A stretch of DNA of 64,000 nucleotides. Source: Chlamydomonas sphaeroides. Its lineage: Eukaryota > Chlorophyta > Chlorophyceae > Chlamydomonadales > Chlamydomonadaceae. Below are positions 12,133 to 24,100 of the stretch, piece by piece. The notes under the pieces were generated by a model, which had not been told where the DNA came from, did no database searches, and was given only the letters and a program-made list of their open reading frames with translations. Both the position numbers and the translations under genes were made by a program. The DNA lies in the NCBI GenBank assembly GCA_001662425.1, contig BDDC01000005.1, positions 240,241-304,240 of the forward strand. The letters are read 5' to 3'. How positions within the stretch are numbered: position 1 is the stretch's first letter; each line of letters starts with the position of its first letter.

Positions 12133-15100
12133 TGCGCGTAGGTGCAGGATGGGGACCATGGTTGCAGGGTGGGAAACCGGCAGACTCACCGCAGGCTGCG
12201 CACGCCCAGCGCCTCAGCGGTGGCCGCCGGCAGCGCGTCATGGGCGAGCGCCACGCTGCGCGCCACGTCCAGCCACTGCGGGCGCCAGGGTAAGGCACGG
12301 CAGGGCAGGCGCTCGACACGTCATGAGCCGGTTTCGCAGCGGCCACTGCCGGCTGGTGACTGCTGGCACGGACCGCACGCCCACCCTGCCTGCAGCGGTT
12401 TTAGCGCTCGTCAGCCGGCTGCTGGCACGGACCGCACGCCCACCCCGCCTGCACCGCTGTGGTCCACCTGGCCCACCATGCTGCACATGATGGCAGCCGG
12501 TGCACAGACCGCTCGCTCACCTCGTCCGCCGCCGACCCGGACCCCTCCGGGTACACCCCGCCGCACCTGAGCGTCGTTGAAGAAGAGCTCCGGAGCGGGG
12601 CTGAGCACCCGCTGCGAGTCGGGCACCAGGAACACGGCATGCCCCGGCGGGCGGCCGTACTGCGCCACCGCGTCGGCGGCGCAGTCGGCCAGCTGCAGCG
12701 CCAGCGCCAGGCCGTCGTCGTCCAGGGCCGAGCCGCCGAAGGCTGCGGCCAGGGAGGCCAGCGCGGCGGCAAAGTGCTGCGCCGTGAACCTGTGGCAAGA
12801 GGCGTTGGGGGCGTGCGCGTGTGAGAGGGCACGAGAGCTTGCACAGCAGGTGGCAAGGAGGGGACAAGGCCGCGGCCTTGGAGAGGTTTTCGTCACGGGC
12901 AGCGCCCGCCGTGCGCACCTGTCACGTACGCCCATGATGGCCAGCAGCCTGTCGTACTTGTGGTACGGCTCCGGCACGACCCACAGGTACGGCCGGAAGT
13001 CGCCCTCGGAGCGCAGCACCGCGCTGGAGGGGCTTACAAAGCCCTGGCCCGCCCACACCACCGGCGTCTCGGGGCGCTCGAAGCTCATGGCCACCAGGTC
13101 CGCCTCGGGCCCCAGTACGGCAGCCGACAGGGAGCCGTACAGCCTGTGTACGGCAGCCTCCAGCGCGCGCGTCAGCGCCGCCGCTGCAGCCGCCGCCGCG
13201 TCCTCCTCGGCCGTGGGAGCAGGGGGGGCCGCGGCAGCGTCTTGCGGCGGCGGCGCTTCAGCGGCCGGCTCTGCCGCGTCGCCGTCGTCCGCAGCCTCTG
13301 TGGCTGCTGGCGCCGCCGCGGCAGCCGCGGCCGCGGCTTGCGGCGGCGCCGGCCGCTCGGCCACCGTCCTAGCCCTGGCGGCCTTGGCTGCGGGGTGTAG
13401 GCGCCCCAGCTCCAGTAGCTGCGCCGCCAGCACGCTGACGCGCGGCGGGCCGTCCCAGCCCAGCGCCGCTGCCAGGGCGGCGCTGGCGGGCCCCTCTGCC
13501 GCCGGGCAAGGTGAGAGGCGCACGTCATGATGGCCAGAGAGGCGCTCAGAGCGATTGCAGCGACAGCGGCCCGATCAGCCCGCAACTGCACGCGCCTAAC
13601 ACGCCTTTCTGCGCCCTCGGGGCTCCCTGTGTTGGAGCAACCTGGTCCCTAGCTGCACGCCTGTACCGAGCCACGCCTTCGCCACTGTGGAAGAAGCCAG
13701 GAAGTGAGGGAAGGGAAGCAACCCTTTTACCCGCTGGGCCCCGCCAACCCACCGAGCAGGTGCAGCGTGGCGCTGACAAGCCAGGCGTCAGAAGGCGGCC
13801 GAGCCACGCGAGGGGGCACTAGCAGAGGCTGCCGCGTGCCGGGGGACGCCGAGGGCCAGGGCAGGCCTGCGGGCGGCGGCACGCAGGGCGGTTGGTGCCA
13901 GGCGGAGGGCCACCGGGGATGAGCGTTGGAGCGCCAGTGAAGACATGTGCGGGGGCACCGCAATTGGGACGCCTGTGCTGCAAGCAGCGGCCGCCTCACC
14001 CTTCTCGGGCGGCTCCGCCAGCACGGGGCACCAGCAGAGCCCCGCCAGCTGCTGCCACACCCGCAGCTCATCCTCCCGCCGCTGCGACGGCGCCGTCGCC
14101 GCCGCGGCGGCCTCCAGCTGCTTCAGCAGCGCGCGGGCTCGCGGCAACAGCGCGCGCTCCTCCGCCTCCGCGGCCTCCGCCGCCGCTGCAGCCGCGGCCG
14201 TTACTGCCGCCGCGGCGCCACCGCCTGACTGCCGCGGCTGCTGCTGCTGCTGCTGCTGCGCCTCCGCCAGCTTGGCCGCGATGGCGTTGTGCTGCTCGCT
14301 CAGGGCGGTCGCGGCGGTGAGAAGCACCCTCAGGCTGGGGACACGGGCCATGCCCAGGCTTGCCAGGACGTCCAGCATCCGCGGCCCGGCCGCCGCCAGC
14401 AAGGGCGAAGGGAAGAAGGCGCTGGCCAGAGGCAGCAGCGCCGCCAGCTCGGGCACGCGTGGGTCGTGCAGGTCCGCGGGCCGCCGCAGCGCGCCGTCCG
14501 GCGCGGCGGTCGGGACCAGCGGGTGCTCGCTGCGGCGGAAGCAACCGGGGCCCACAACCACACGGCACGTCAGCGCAGCGCCGCCGCAACCCCAGCCGCC
14601 ACCCCAGCCTCAGCATCTAGGATGCAACCCCATAGCATCCACCCCACAGGCCAGCGGCGCTGGGGACTTGAGACACACCTGAGCACCTGACGCAGCCGGT
14701 GCGCCTCAGGCCCCGCCTCGCCGGCCGCCAGCCGGCCCAGCAGGCCCGCCACGAAGCCGGCCAGCGCCTCACCGCGAAGCTGCCCAGCAGCTGCTGCCGG
14801 AGCCACGTGCTGCTCGGCCAGCGCCGCCAGCGTGAGGCGGGGCACGCCCAGCGCCCGCTCCAGGATTGCCTCCTCGGCGGGGGAGTCGGGCCGCAGGAAG
14901 GCGGGCGACAGCAGGCGGGCGTCGGTGTCGGATGAGGGCGCCAGGCGGTGGCGGCGCACGTCCAGGGGCGTGAACAGCGGCGGCGGCAGCTGGGCAGTGG
15001 CGGCGGTGGCGGCGGCGGCGGTTGAGGCTGGGGCTGGCGCGGACGCTGCCGCGGGCTTAGGGTCGGGGTAGACCTCGTAGATGGGCAGGCTGCGCAGCAG

Positions 15101-18100
15101 CGCGAGCTGCTCCGAGGACAGCGCGTCGCGTGGCGCCGCGTCTGCGGTGACAGGGGAGTCCACGTAAGCGGAGAGAGATGCTTGAGCCCCCGGCGGCGTG
15201 CCCTTGAGCCAGAGCGCCGCCTCACCTCCCAGCCAGCGGCCCTGCAGCAGGTAGCTCCGCAGCTGCCGCCGCTCCACCGCGCTCAGCTCCGCCAGCCTTG
15301 CCGCCCACGGGCTGCCAGCGACAGGAGGCGGCAGCGCCACGCCCGCAGCCGCGGGCGGCGCGGACGTGGCCGCGGCGGCCGAGGGGTCCCACGGCCGGCG
15401 GTCCATGCTGCCGCTGCGCTCCACCGGAATACTCGTGGCCGCCTGGCCCGGGCCGGCGGTGGGTGCTGCCGTCAGCGCCGGCTCGCCAGCCCGCGCCCGG
15501 GCCGCTGCGATGGCCGCTAGCAATCCCGCTAGGCTAGGCTGCTGCACGCAGGCCTGCGGAGGGCAGGGCCAAATGTTGGCAAGAGGTTGGGTCGCCGTGT
15601 GAATAACAAACCACAGAGCGCAATTACGCAGGGCAGGAGCGCAGGGGCACCGGGACCGTTGGTCCCGGCAGCGCACAGCGAGAGGCCAGCAGCAGCAGCG
15701 TGCAGGCGACTCGGGGTCCTGCGCCGGGACCCGTGCTTGCTGGCAGCTCAGCCCACCTGCAGCGCCGGCCCCGCGGCCGTGGCGGCGCCGCCCAACAGGC
15801 CCGAGTCCAGCAGTCGGCAGCCCAGCCGCAGCAGCGCCGAGCTCACGGCCTCCGTCCAGTCGCCCTCGCGCAGCACCTGCGTGGGGGCGGGCAGCAGCAG
15901 CAGCCCAGACGCCGCATCGCCCAAGCCCCGCGTTGTCAGATACCGGCAATCCACTTTGGCACCCACTGGCACAGCGCTGCAGCGCCCGCAGGCTGACGTT
16001 CCTTTCCAGCCCCGAGCAGCGGTCGCGGCGGCACCCACCAGGGACTTGTCGGCGAGGCGGCCCAGCTTGCCGCCCTGGATGGGCAGCAGCGGCCAGGAGC
16101 CCAGCGCCAGCACGCCCGGCTGCCCGCCCAGCCACCGCCACAGGCAGCGCAGCCACTCCACGCTGGGCTCCTGGCCGCCCGCAGCGGCCGCCTGCGCCTG
16201 CGGCGGTCCAGCCGCACCGGCTACAGACCCGCCGCCGGCGCCCGCCGCCGCGGTTGTTGCGGAGGCAGCAGCCGGCGCGCTGGGCGGGGCCGCGGCCGGG
16301 GGCGCGGGGTTCCAGTCGACCTCCTCCGCGCCGTGCCAGGCGGGCGGCAGCAGCAGCGGCAGCAGCACCGAGTCCAGCAGAGCGGGGCTGAGGCGCTGCA
16401 CGTTGAGCGCACCCGCGTCGGCCAGCTACGTGGTTTGGGCAAGACGGCCACAAGCTGAGCAAGCGCACTCAGGGGCAGCACCTTGTTGACCCAGGCCAAG
16501 GCGGGCCGACCAACACATGCGCACGTCCCTCCCGGGCCGCACCTGGCCAAGCCGGTCGGCGAGCGGCCGCGGCAGCTCCGGCGCCAGGCAGCGGCCGCGC
16601 AAGCCGGCCAGCAGCTGCTGCTCCTCGGGGCCGGACGTGAGCACGTAGACGGAGGCGGGCGGCGCGAGCGGCCGGCCGCGGGGCGACTTGACGGTCGCCA
16701 GCTGCTGGGCCTGCGGTATCAGCGGGCAAGGGAGCGAGGTAGCGTGGCAGGTGCGGGTGAGCCGGGGTAGGGCCTCTGAACAGAGGCCAATGGTAGACCA
16801 GGGAGGGCAGGTAGCCCAGCGGCCCAGCAGTCCCTGCAGCCCACCTGCAGGCGGCCCAGGGTGCAGTCCGCCAGCGGCAGCAGCGGCAGCCCCTCCAGCT
16901 CCTGCTGCACCTGCTGCAGCCGCTTCAGCAACACCTGCTGCTGGTGCTGCTGCTGGTGCTGCTGCTGATGATACCCCCCGCCGGTCGAGCCCGTCGTTGC
17001 CGCCGCCGCCGTCGCCGCCGGCAGCTCCACATCCGACAGACAGTACGCCAGCAGCGCCGCGGCCGCCGCCAGCAGCGGCGACTGCGGCTCGGCGGGCGCC
17101 GGCTCGCTCGCAGCTGTGGGCCGCGCCGGCTTGGCCGCGCCCTGCGGCTGCGCGGCCGCGGCCGTCACGGCCGCCGCCGCCAGCTTGTGCGTCAGCGCGG
17201 CGGCGTCGCCTCCCTCGGCGCGCAGCAGCTGGCCTAGGTGCCAGCGTACGTGCTGCGGCGCGATGGCGGCGGTGCCGGGGGTACCGCGCAGCAGCGCCGC
17301 CTCCACGGAGGGAGGCACCTGGCACGCCAGCGGCACGCCCAGCGCCACCAGCAGGCGCCGCAGCGAGGGGTCGGCGGTGCAGGCGGCGTCGGAGAAGAGC
17401 GCCGACCTGCGCGCGGGGCGGCACACGGGAGGGCTAAGCAGGAGCCAGGCCTTGCCCTGGCCCCTTCGGACTGCATACACCCAGCGGGCCACGGCGGGCC
17501 TGGACTCACTTGGGGCTGAGCCAGCGCCCTCCGCCGGCGTCCGTCCACACCAGCGGCAGCTCGCCCAGCTGGCTGCCGTACAGGGCCCCCACCAGGTGGC
17601 TCCACGGCTCGGGCGTGTCCAGCGCAGGGAGCAGGCTGCGGTGAGGGCGAGCAAGACGGCGGGCAATGACTCAAACATGACACACACAGGCAGCCCGGGT
17701 AGGCACGACGCCGGCCTGCGGCATGTAGCCGGCAGGGCCGGCAGGGCCGGCAGGGACGGCGGGGTCGTGTGGGTTCGTGTGGGTTCGTGTGGGTTCGTGT
17801 GGGTTCGTGTGGGTTCGTGTGGGTTCGTGTGGGGGCGGCGCTCACCCGTACAGCTGCGGCCCGGGTCCGCAGGCCTGCGCCACCGCCACCAGCATGCGGC
17901 CGTAGCAGGGCGCCAGCGCGTCCACCATGAGCGACACGTTCCAGGAGGAGCGAGCCGCGCCAGCGCCCGACATGTCGCCACCGTACCTGCGCCGAGGGGG
18001 AGAGTCGGGGGCGGAGTGTGCGGTACACACGAGCGGGGCCGACGAGTAGGGTAGGACGCAAAACAGCGATAGCTAGCGCGTAGCGCGCTCACCAAATGTC

Positions 18101-21100
18101 GCGGCGGTTGCTGGACAGCTCAAAGTAGCCGTTGACGTGCGCAGGCAGGCCGGTGCGGATGGGCAGCGGCAGGAAGCAGAACGCGCGGCCGTCGGCGCCG
18201 CCCGCGCCGCCGCTACTACCGCCAGGCGCCGGCGCGGCGGCGTCGCCGTCCAGCCTCGCGGCCACGCCAACCCACGGGACCATCTTGGTGCCGGCGCTCT
18301 TGTACGAGCGCACCGCCATCTCCCGGGCCGTGCCGCCGCCAAGCGCGTTGCACACCAGCCACTGCTCCCTCACCACCTCGGCGCCAGCGCCGGCAGCCGC
18401 CGCCGCGTCGCCGCTGTCCGGCGCCGGCGGCAGCAGCACCAGCGCGCCGTCTGACGGCGCCTCATCGCCCGCGGCCGACAGCCGGCCTGGCGCCCGCGAG
18501 GGCCGCGCCAGCGCCATCGCGAGGCTGCCTCGGTGGTGCGTCTCCAGCGACAGCCGCAGCGCGCCCAGCTGGCTGGGCAGCGCGCCCGGCTGCGCGGAGG
18601 CGAGGCGCTTGTAGAAGGTGGGCAGGTCGATGGGGTCCGAGGGCGTACCCGCGATGAAGCTGTGGGCGCGGGGTCCAAGGCCAGGGCACGGGTGTCGTTG
18701 CATGGAGCTAGATGGAGCTCAGCTAAAGATCATATAAAGGAATGGCCGTTGAGCACGGCAAGGCAGCATCGCCAGAGCTGAGGGAAGCATGGGCACTCGC
18801 ACCGGGTGATGGCCGACTGCAGCATGCCCGGCGCCTCGCCCGAGGCATCCACCGCCGCGCCGGCTGCCAGGGCGGCGTCGCCTGACGCCGCGCCGGCGCC
18901 GCCTGCGAGCTCCCTGCTCGCTCGGAACAGCACCTGCACGCTGGCGCTTGGGCTGTGCCCCGCAGCGGCGGCGCCTGCGCCCGCTGCGTCGGCGGGCAGC
19001 GGCGCGGTGCGGAGGTGGACGGTGACGGAGCGCACGTTCTTGAGGAAGAGCAGCGCCGACGGCAGCAGCGACCTGACGGTGTGGCACGCGGGTTGGCGGC
19101 AGAGGACCGCTCGGGCTGCAAGCGATGCGAGGAGAGGACGGCCGGCAGGGCGTGGCGTGCGGCTGCAGATGGCGGCCGCCGCAGCGCGGCCCGCGTGGCC
19201 CCCACCTGAAGGCCTCCATGAGCCCCAGCACGTCCTCGGGGGTGCAGGGCGTGCTCTTGATGTCGGAGCTGGCGGCGGCCGCGGCCCCACGCAGCGGGAA
19301 GCGGAACAGCGTGCCTGCACGCCGTGCGGAATGAGTAGACACGTAAGACATGCGCGTGCGATGGCACAAGCATGCAATGTCGCAACAGCGACGCCCTCCT
19401 TGTTTACTACGCACGTGCAAACACATCTAGCGCCGCAAGCATCTTGTTTGTGCAGCAGAGAGGTGCCCCCGACCCTCCTCCGTGCAGCACCCACCCATGA
19501 ACCTCTCCTGCAGGCTGCAGCCCAGGTGGGTGAAGGGCGTGAAGGCGTCCGGGAACTGCTGCAGCAGCTGCGCGCGCGCAAAGGCGATCTTGAGGCCCGG
19601 CTGCGCCGCGCTGACGCCCTGCGAGGGCACGGCAGTGGCCGGGTGCGGGAGCGGCACTCGGGGCCTGCTTCTGTCGTGGTGCCCTGTAGCATATTCCCCT
19701 TCTTCCTGATTCCTCATCTCCCATGCTGCCTCCCAAACCCCATACCGGCAGGTACTTGGCGTGCGGGTCGAACATGACCAGGTAGTCGCCCGACACGAAG
19801 CATGGCAGGTCCGTGAACTGGGACAGGACGGGGGAAGGGTGGGGTTCAAGGGAGGGGGACGCAAACAAGTCGGACACGGAGGTCGGGGTCGGGGATGTGC
19901 GAGGGTACCGGTAGGGGCGGGCAGCCCGCGGGCGATGACGGGTTCTGCAGCGCAGTGAGGTGCAGGGGTGAGGTGCAGGGGTGAGGGCTCACGTGGTACA
20001 CGGCGTTGAAGCCCAGCCCGAAGCGGCCAATGGAGGTGGGGCGCGAGGCCTTGGAGTCCTGCGTGGACAGGGCGCGGCAGGGACAGCACTGGTGATGGGG
20101 AGACATGCTGCGGCCGTGTAGCTGCTAGACAGGCGGCCTTGCGGCTACAGCGTCCACAGGTCTTGCGCGAGCTGCCTGTAGCGCTGCCTGGCGGCAGGAC
20201 AGCCTCGCAAGCCCCCGCCTAGCCCCGCCCGCACCTGGCCGATACGGGAGATGTTGGTGAAGTCGGAGGGCGAGAAGACCGCATCGTTGGCCACCAGCAG
20301 CGCCGGGCCCTGGGCGGTGGGAACAGGGGGAAAGGAGACACACGTGACACAGCAGCCTCCGCAGGCGGCTACGGTAGTCGACCAAAGGGCGGCCCCTCCG
20401 TGGAAAACCAGAGTGCTGCTCGCAGTAGTTGCGGCAGGAGACCCCCAGGGCACTCCCACCACCACACCAACACACGCGCCCACCTGCCACACGGCCATGG
20501 CTGGCGACAGCACGGAGCCCGTGGGGTAGCTGGCGGTGTCCAGCATAAAGTCCACCCGGGAGGCGCCCGCGTCGTCCGCGTTCTGCAGCAGCTCCATCAG
20601 CACGCCTGGGGCCGGTGGGGGGGAGGGGTGTGCGGTGTTGGGATGGTGAGCGCGCTGGGGGGCGGGGGACGAGCAGGCGGCGGCCGCGTTGGCAGCAGCG
20701 TAAGGCCAGCCAATGCGCGGTCCGGTCAAGAAGCAGTAGGGCCCCAGCCTGCCCTGGTCCACTCTGGTTCCCCCCATGCCGGCCCCTTCCTTCGCGCCTC
20801 TGCCGCCCTCACCCGGGCCCTCGGGGTAGTCCCCGATGATGTGCCGCAGCCGAGTGGTGAGCGCCTCGCTCTGGCCGAACGCCTCGGCGCTGCCCGCCAC
20901 GCCGTGCCCCACCAGGCCCAGCGCCATGGCGTCGGCGGAGGCGGCCAGCAGCAGGCGGCGCAGCGAAGGTGCGCCCAGCCTGGCGGCCACGTGGGCCGAG
21001 ATGCGCGGGTGCACGAGGCGCACGTTGGCGCAGGAGGGCTGCGGGGCGGGCGGGTTGGAAGGGGGAGCAGGGGCAGGTGGCATGGAGGGCGGCTGCACGC

Positions 21101-24100
21101 ACGCGCGTGGGGCGTGAGGGGTGGCTGAGGGCGTGGACGTTGGCGGTGGAGGGCTGCGGGGCGGGCGGGTGGCAGTTGATGGGAGGGAGGAGGGACGGAA
21201 AGGCAAGGTACAGCTGCAAGCCTACAGAAGCCCACAGGGGGCAGGGACGGAGGAGGGGGGGCAGCGCGCCACGACACAAGGTGACGCCTGCGGCGGTGCA
21301 GCGAGGCGGCACTCGCCCGCCGATCCAGCCCGCCCGCACACACCCGCAGCCCCCACCTGGCCGGCCAGCCAGGGCGCATCGTTGAACGCCAGCTCGCCCG
21401 CCGCCGCCAGCACCGCCCGCTCGTCGGGCAGCCACACCAGTGCACCCGCGGGCAGGGCCACGTCGGCCAGCGCCTGGGAGCGAGGATGGCGGGGGAGAGG
21501 AAGCAGAGCGCCCGGCGGTGAGCGAGCGCACTGCGAAGGAGGCATGGGAGCCACGCCCGTCCCCGTGCGTTTGTCACCGTGCGCTTGTCCCAGCCGGCGC
21601 CCCACCTGCGCCACCGCCACCGCCTGCCCCAGCTGGTGCTCGTCCAGAGCCCGGGCGCCGCCGCCCTCGGACACCGCCGCGGCGCCGCCCGCGCCCACTG
21701 CCGCCGCAGCGGCAGAAGAGCCGGCCGGCGGCGGCGCCGCTCCGGTGGCGGCCGCCAAGTCCGCCAGCACGCTGCAGTACTGTACGGCAGAGAAGGCCTC
21801 GCTGGCACCGTACGACAGCAGCAGCTCCTTGAACGGCGCAAGCTCGGACGGCAGCACGTACAGCCACGGGGACAGGTCCAGCGAGCCCTGTCCAGTGGCG
21901 GGTGATTGGGAGCAGTGTGTTGTGTGTTCAGCGCTGCAGCAGGGTTTCGGCAGCCCATGGGCCATGCCGGATGCTGCACCGCGCTGCGTGACGCAGGTAG
22001 GCCCCAGCGGCACGACGACGGGATGCGGCTACGTCAGCATTCCGCATCCTGCACACGCGCACCTTGAACGCCACGCGGCCCGCGGGCGCGAAGCCGTTGC
22101 CCACCCACACGCAGCGGCTGCCTGCCAGCAGGCCCCTCGCCACGGCGGCCTCTGGCGGCGCCAGCCCGGCCAGGCTGCGGTACAGCTGCGGCACAACCCC
22201 CGCCAGCAGCTGGCTCAGCCCCGGGCCGCACACGCGCCCGTGCAGCTCGCCTGCGGCAGGCAAGGGGGCGCGGGCGCCAGCAGGCGAGGGAAGGGAGGGG
22301 GGGTGGGCTGAGGGCTTCGAGGCACGCCGAGGCAAGAAAGGAGGTGACTCATCGCATCGTGCCGAGCGCAAGGCGGGCGGGTGGCCCCGGGCCCCAGCTG
22401 GCGGCCACGCACCCAGCTGCAGCAGCTGCTGCGCTAGCACGCTGCCGTTGAGCGGCGCCGACCAGCCCAGGCCCGCGGTCAGCGCTGACGACCTGCGGCG
22501 GCACAGCGATGTGGGTGGGTCGGTACGAGGTGGGCTAAGACGCGGCGCCAAGGCCCGGAAGCAGCACATCCGGACCTGGTCACACGCGGCAGCGCAGCGG
22601 GCTGCGTAGGTCAGGACGTCCCGGGGCACTCAGGCTCCTCACAACACGCGCCCACGAGCGCCCATCCCCGCAGCCTCCCAAGGCGGCCCTGCCCAGCCCC
22701 TGCCTCCACCCTCGCCCTCCCGCTCGCCCTCCCCAGCCGCACCTGCACTCGCCGTCCACCAGGAACAGGCAGCTGCTGCACAGCCACGAGTCGCCCGCGG
22801 GCCGCACCGTGCGCGGCGCCGCCAGCCGCGGCAGCGCGCCGGCCGGCGGCCAGGGCAGCCCCTCGGCGGGCGGCTGCTGCAGCACCGGGCACCAGCGCAC
22901 CCGGGCCAGCTCCACCCAGAAGCTGCGTACCCGGGCAGGGACGGAAGCGGGGGGCAAGGCATGTGGGCTGCGGTCGGCTGGTTCGTCGCACCCCCAAGGG
23001 GTGGCGCAGCCGTGCTGCATGCGGGCGCGCCTCGCCAGCACCCTTCCGTGCCTCGTGGCCCCCCATATGAGCCGCCGCACTCTCACTTGTGCACCTCGGA
23101 CACGGCCGGCTGCTCCTGGCCGCCCTGGCCGAACAGCTCTCGCGCCTTGGAGAACAGACCCGCAGCAAACTTGCGAGCCGCGCTGGCGCCGCCACCGCCG
23201 CCGCCGCCACCGCTGCCGCCCGAGGCGCTTGGCCCGGCAGCGGGCGGCGGGAGCCCTGCGCCGCTGGCGCCGGCCGCGGCGGCGCCTCCCGCACCGGTGG
23301 CCGCCCCCACGGGTCCCATAATGCGGCCGGCCTCCGACTCGAGGTACGCGAGCAGCGCCTGCTTGCGGGAGGGGCCCCGGGAATGGCTGGTGACATGATG
23401 ACCACTGGCGAGGCCCAAGGGCAGGCCCCAAGGGCCCCACGAGCGCCAAGAAGTGAAAGTGATGGCACCGAGCCGCGATCATGGGTCGGGACTGAGAGCG
23501 GTCTTGCTGGCAGGGACTGATGCCCGAGCCGTCCGCACCTTTCCGCGAGCCACGGCCATATCCGCGTCCGCCTCCTCGCCCTCCTCATCCGCCGCCGCGG
23601 GCCCAGCGGCCGCCGTCGCGGCCGCGCCCCCGGCGCCCGTGGCGGCAGCGGCGTCCGCCACACGCTCCACGAACCGGGCCGCCCGCAGCAGCGTGTCCAG
23701 GGAGGCCGCGGTGCGGAGGCCCAGCTGCTGCAGCATGTACAGCACCAGGGAGGCGTCGCCCGCGCCGCCGCCACCGCCGCCGCCGCTGGCTGCACCCCCG
23801 CCGCCGCTGCTGCCGCTTCCGCTGCTCCCCCGCCGCGTGCGCGTGCTGAGGCCGCCTTCGGCGCTGTCCCGACGTGAGCGCGGCACCGAGGCCAGACCCG
23901 CCGCCGAGGGCTGCTGCTCCGCCTCCGCCAGGCTGGCCGCGCTGGCGCTGGCGCTGGCGGCCGCGCCTCCCGCTCCTGCCATGCGCGCTGCCCCTGGGCT
24001 GCCAGAGGCCGCCAGCAGCAGCAGGCTGGTGGATGGGAAGTCGGTAGCCGGGTCCAGCAGCGCGGCCAGCTCGGCGTTGCGCGGGTCGTACAGCTGGCCG

